NCBI GenBank assembly: GCA_937922235.1
Contig: CAKZVC010000016.1
Coordinates: 30,222 to 94,221 of the forward strand
Reading direction: 5' to 3'
Source: an uncultured Acidimicrobiales bacterium
Lineage (GTDB): Bacteria > Actinomycetota > Acidimicrobiia > Acidimicrobiales > SHLQ01
Length of the DNA stretch: 64,000 bases
A program made the position numbers and the translations under genes. This document shows, in pieces, positions 62,019 through 64,000 of the stretch (position 1 is the first letter of the stretch; each line of letters begins with the position of its first letter). The notes under the pieces were generated by a model. That model worked only from the letters and a program-made list of their open reading frames with translations, was not told the DNA's origin and did not search any database.

Positions 62019-63245
62019 CTATTCAGCGCGTTCTGCGGCATCGCCGAACATCGGATCTTTCGACGCGATCCAGGCAAAAAGCTTGCGGCTCTTGGGGATT
62101 TTCCCATCTCGCTCGAGCAAATCGGCGAGGGCGTAGGCCCGACGAAGGTGGTGATCCATCGGCTCCCGAGGGATCTTCCATCCCTTTTCCAAGGTTCGGA
62201 CACCGCTGTCGATAAAGCCCTGGTCGGCTTGGGCCCCGGCCATAACGATGCGACCCTCGGAGACCAATTCGCCTGACGGCGAGAGCTCGCCAAGCTCGTT
62301 CCAGAGCGCTTCGACGTCGGCCCAGTTGCCGATCGCTCGGTGGCAATCCATGAGCACGGGGTTCTGCTCGGCGGTGCCGGACAGGCGACGGAAAGTCTCG
62401 AGCGACTCGATGGCGTCGGCCCACTTGCCGAGGCGGTACAAGCACAGGCCATGAAGTTCGTGCAGATCTGCGATGTTCGGGTAGCTCTCGACCAGCGGCT
62501 TCATCGTCTTTCGAGAATCCGTGAACTGTTCGTTTTGGAACTCTTTCGCGGCCCGCTTGAACAGACGCCACCCGCGGGCTGCCTTGTCCTTGCCCGCGAT
62601 CTTCACCATTTGCTTCTCGACGTCGATCGGGTTCGGCGGTCGACCCGGGAGCGGCATGCGCTCGACCGTGACCGACTTCCCGCTTGTGGACGGCGTGACC
62701 GGTTCGGGCATCCCGCCACGATCGATTGCCTTACGAGCTTGCTCCCTCAAGCCTTCGTGCTTTTCTGCCACCTTGTCGCGGCGCGCTTGGCGTTCGAGGT
62801 ACTTACGGCGCTCGTCAGCGTTGAACTGCATCTGTTCGGCAGCTTCCTGCTCGAACATGCGCTGACCGATCGTCGCTCCAGCAGCTCCGTGCTGTGCAAC
62901 ACTTCCCCATCCAGAACGCTCGGCGCGAGCTGGTGGCTTCGGGGCATCGCGACGGTCTTTGCGTCCCTTGTAGCCATTCGAGTTTCGTCCGCCGCTGGAG
63001 CTTCGGCCTCCGCCGTGCCGTGAATCGCTTCGATCTGAGCTGTTGCCGCGCTTGCCTCCCCGGGAATCAGAACGACCCGAGCTCGGGGCACTTCCACGAT
63101 TGCCGCGCGAGTTGTCGTTGCTACGACGTTTGTTGCCGCCCGCACCGCGACCACTGTTGCTGCTCCCGCCACGCGAGGTGGTCGGACGACCGCCTGAGCG
63201 AGAGCCCGATTGGCGCGACGATGAGGACCCAGACTTGGAAGGCAT
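62019..63245 (-). CDS. protein with long RG/Ser-rich disordered N-terminus and TPR-like C-terminus
   Basis: 408 residues. Residues 1 to about 110 are Ser/Arg/Gly-rich with several RG/RGG motifs (GGRPTTSRGGSSNSGRG; SDSRGGKRGNSSD), strongly basic and disordered, as in RNA-binding RGG regions. A coiled, charged middle (YLERQARRDKVAEKHEGLREQ) and C-terminal TPR-like helical repeats (ADLHELHGLCLYRLGKWADAIESLETF) follow. No catalytic motif is seen. Possibly RNA- or ribosome-associated, but this is inference. The ATG at 63245 follows TAGCCT by exactly six bases and faces the divergent acetyltransferase gene. Confidence 0.75.
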   Translation of the reverse strand: MPSKSGSSSSRQSGSRSGGRPTTSRGGSSNSGRGAGGNKRRSNDNSRGNRGSAPSSGRSDSRGGKRGNSSDRSDSRHGGGRSSSGGRNSNGYKGRKDRRDAPKPPARAERSGWGSVAQHGAAGATIGQRMFEQEAAEQMQFNADERRKYLERQARRDKVAEKHEGLREQARKAIDRGGMPEPVTPSTSGKSVTVERMPLPGRPPNPIDVEKQMVKIAGKDKAARGWRLFKRAAKEFQNEQFTDSRKTMKPLVESYPNIADLHELHGLCLYRLGKWADAIESLETFRRLSGTAEQNPVLMDCHRAIGNWADVEALWNELGELSPSGELVSEGRIVMAGAQADQGFIDSGVRTLEKGWKIPREPMDHHLRRAYALADLLERDGKIPKSRKLFAWIASKDPMFGDAAERAE

Positions 63246-63280
63246 CCGGCAAGGCTACCGCGTGCGACTACGATCGGACG
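63246..63280. promoter_or_regulatory. face-to-face leaderless promoters
   Basis: Only 35 bases separate two divergent start codons. TAGCCT (63252-63257, minus strand) is six bases from the ATG at 63245, and TACGAT (63269-63274, plus strand) is six bases from the ATG at 63281. Neither gene has a ribosome-binding site. Confidence 0.65.
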
Positions 63281-63835
63281 ATGACGACGCCAACTCTTGA
63301 AACCGAGCGCCTCATCCTCCGCCCTATGGAGATCAGTGATGCGCCGGCGATCCAACGGTTGTTGCCGCACTGGAATGTCGTAAAGCACATGAGCGTCGTT
63401 ATTCCCTGGCCCTATCCCGCCGATGGCGCTCAGACGTTCTTGCAAGACATTCTTCTCCCCGACGTGGCTGCGGGCCGATGTCTCAGCTGGGCGATCACCA
63501 TCAAGGAGCTCGGTGATGAGCTCGTTGGGGCGATCGACTTTCGCTTTGACCCATCGCCGGCGGACAACCGGGGCTTCTGGCTCGCCGAAGCGCATTGGGG
63601 TAAGGGCTACATGAGCGAAGCAGTGGTTGCGCTGAACAACTATGTATTCGACGAGCTCAAGGTCGAGCGGATCGTTACTACCAACGCGATCGCTAACACA
63701 GCAAGCAGCCACATCAAGAGCTCAACAGCTGGCCGCATTATCGAACGCAAAGACGCCGAATACGTCGGCGGAGTCTTCCCAACCGAAGTCTGGGAGATCA
63801 CCCGCTCCGACTGGGTCAACTTCCGCAGCACCTAA
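63281..63835 (+). CDS. GNAT acetyltransferase (RimJ/RimL type)
   Basis: 184 residues. ETERLILRPMEISDAPAIQRLL opens the GNAT domain; GFWLAEAHWGKGYMSEAVVALNNYVFDELKVERIVTTNAIANTASS carries the acetyl-CoA binding loop (the Q/RxxGxG/A region, here HWGKGYMSEA). It acetylates a protein N-terminus, a small molecule or an antibiotic; which is unknown. It has a leaderless-type promoter. A stem-loop follows its stop. Confidence 0.88.
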   Translation: MTTPTLETERLILRPMEISDAPAIQRLLPHWNVVKHMSVVIPWPYPADGAQTFLQDILLPDVAAGRCLSWAITIKELGDELVGAIDFRFDPSPADNRGFWLAEAHWGKGYMSEAVVALNNYVFDELKVERIVTTNAIANTASSHIKSSTAGRIIERKDAEYVGGVFPTEVWEITRSDWVNFRST

Positions 63836-63837
63836 TG

Positions 63838-63890
63838 CGAATCTGTGGAGTCTGATGACCGGTATTCGATCACCAGACTCCACGGATTCG
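63838..63890 (+). terminator. long stem-loop after the acetyltransferase gene
   Basis: Arms 63838-63854 and 63874-63890 pair over 17 bases with one T-G wobble, around a 19-base loop. It probably ends the acetyltransferase transcript. Confidence 0.55.
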
Positions 63891-63913
63891 TAGTCTGGGC
63901 TGAAAACGAGGAA

Positions 63914-63935
63914 GAGCCGCCCCGAAGGGCGGCTC
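63914..63935 (-). terminator. rRNA operon terminator
   Basis: On the minus strand GAGCCGCCC-TTCG-GGGCGGCTC: a perfect 9-bp stem with a stable UUCG loop, followed by a T-rich run. It lies just downstream of the 5S rRNA gene. Confidence 0.85.
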
Positions 63936-63947
63936 AATTCCAATGCG

Positions 63948-64000
63948 AAACCGGCGGCGACCTACTCTCCCAGGCCGAATCCGACCAAGTACCATCGGCG
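63948..64000 (-). rRNA. rrf: 5S rRNA, 3' part
   Basis: The minus strand reads CGCCGATGGTACTTGGTCGG and later GGGAGAGTAGGTCGCCGCC, the conserved 3' end of bacterial 5S rRNA. The gene continues past the window edge and is the last gene of an rRNA operon. The exact 3' end (63946-63951) is uncertain by a few bases. Confidence 0.9.

Noticed and set aside
62894..63280. Upstream extension of the acetyltransferase frame
   Set aside because: It overlaps the opposite-strand gene and would lose the leaderless promoter; the GNAT domain starts right after the ATG at 63281.

Overview
The window is chromosomal DNA of a high-G+C actinobacterium, densely packed with housekeeping genes. I found no insertion sequence, prophage, CRISPR array or plasmid function. 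Several things point to Actinobacteria: a mycothione reductase, a GcvH-GarA-DUF151-MerR cluster, a complete 'conservon' (sensor kinase, Roadblock, DUF742, GTPase), KorAB, a 13E12/DUF222 HNH protein, and a tlyA-nadK-recN-pyrG-NUDIX-xerD block in the same order as in Mycobacterium. The cyanobacterial-type chorismate synthase, the AroA-Cmk fusion and the long PKD protein suggest a deep branch such as Acidimicrobiia (Ilumatobacter-like). That class-level assignment is inference.

Layout. 1-11.8 kb: YqgE, a 2OG-Fe(II) oxygenase, a saccharopine-dehydrogenase-like protein, an AlkB-like protein behind a probable LexA box, a membrane GGDEF-EAL protein, a BrkB membrane protein, two HAD phosphatases, a nucleotidyltransferase, a beta-hydroxyacid dehydrogenase and mycothione reductase. 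12.1-16.3 kb: the conservon operon, flanked upstream by twin CCTATAGG palindromes and downstream by a duplicated 27-bp element. 16.6-24.9 kb: a dual-specificity phosphatase, aroC, an M15 peptidase lipoprotein, the MerR/DUF151/GarA/GcvH/PgsA cluster, a HIT protein, a DUF2079 membrane protein and an HMCES/YedK protein. 24.9-34.3 kb: an unknown membrane protein divergent from a cell-wall amidase, a LigD-type polymerase, tRNA-Pro(GGG) with a 47-bp palindrome, a SpoIIE phosphatase, der and a DUF512 radical SAM protein, then a LexA-box-controlled DUF222/HNH gene. 34.3-42.9 kb: ispH, then (minus strand) plsC, fused aroA-cmk, tyrA, a pseudouridine synthase, scpB and scpA, then a photolyase. 42.9-47.2 kb: a MoxR-DUF58-transglutaminase-like operon. 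47.3-54.3 kb: tlyA-nadK-recN-pyrG-NUDIX-xerD-HD. 54.3-62 kb: a giant PKD protein and korAB. 62-64 kb: a disordered RG-rich/TPR-like protein, a GNAT acetyltransferase, and the 3' end of a 5S rRNA gene with its terminator (the rRNA operon enters on the minus strand).

The most striking overall signal is in gene starts. At least eleven genes have a TANNNT -10 hexamer exactly six bases before the start codon, which implies leaderless mRNAs starting at the A/G of ATG/GTG. One of these promoters, at the DUF222/HNH gene, has a perfect LexA palindrome filling its 17-bp spacer. A second, near-perfect LexA box precedes the AlkB-like gene. The transglutaminase-like protein has lost both its catalytic Cys and His.

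Functional themes: DNA repair and damage response (AlkB, RecN, photolyase, YedK, LigD polymerase, XerD, DUF222/HNH); chromosome segregation (ScpAB); aromatic amino acid synthesis (AroC, AroA, TyrA); envelope biogenesis (PgsA, PlsC, amidase, M15 peptidase, BrkB); ribosome maturation (Der, TlyA, pseudouridine synthase); and signalling (c-di-GMP, conservon, GarA, SpoIIE).
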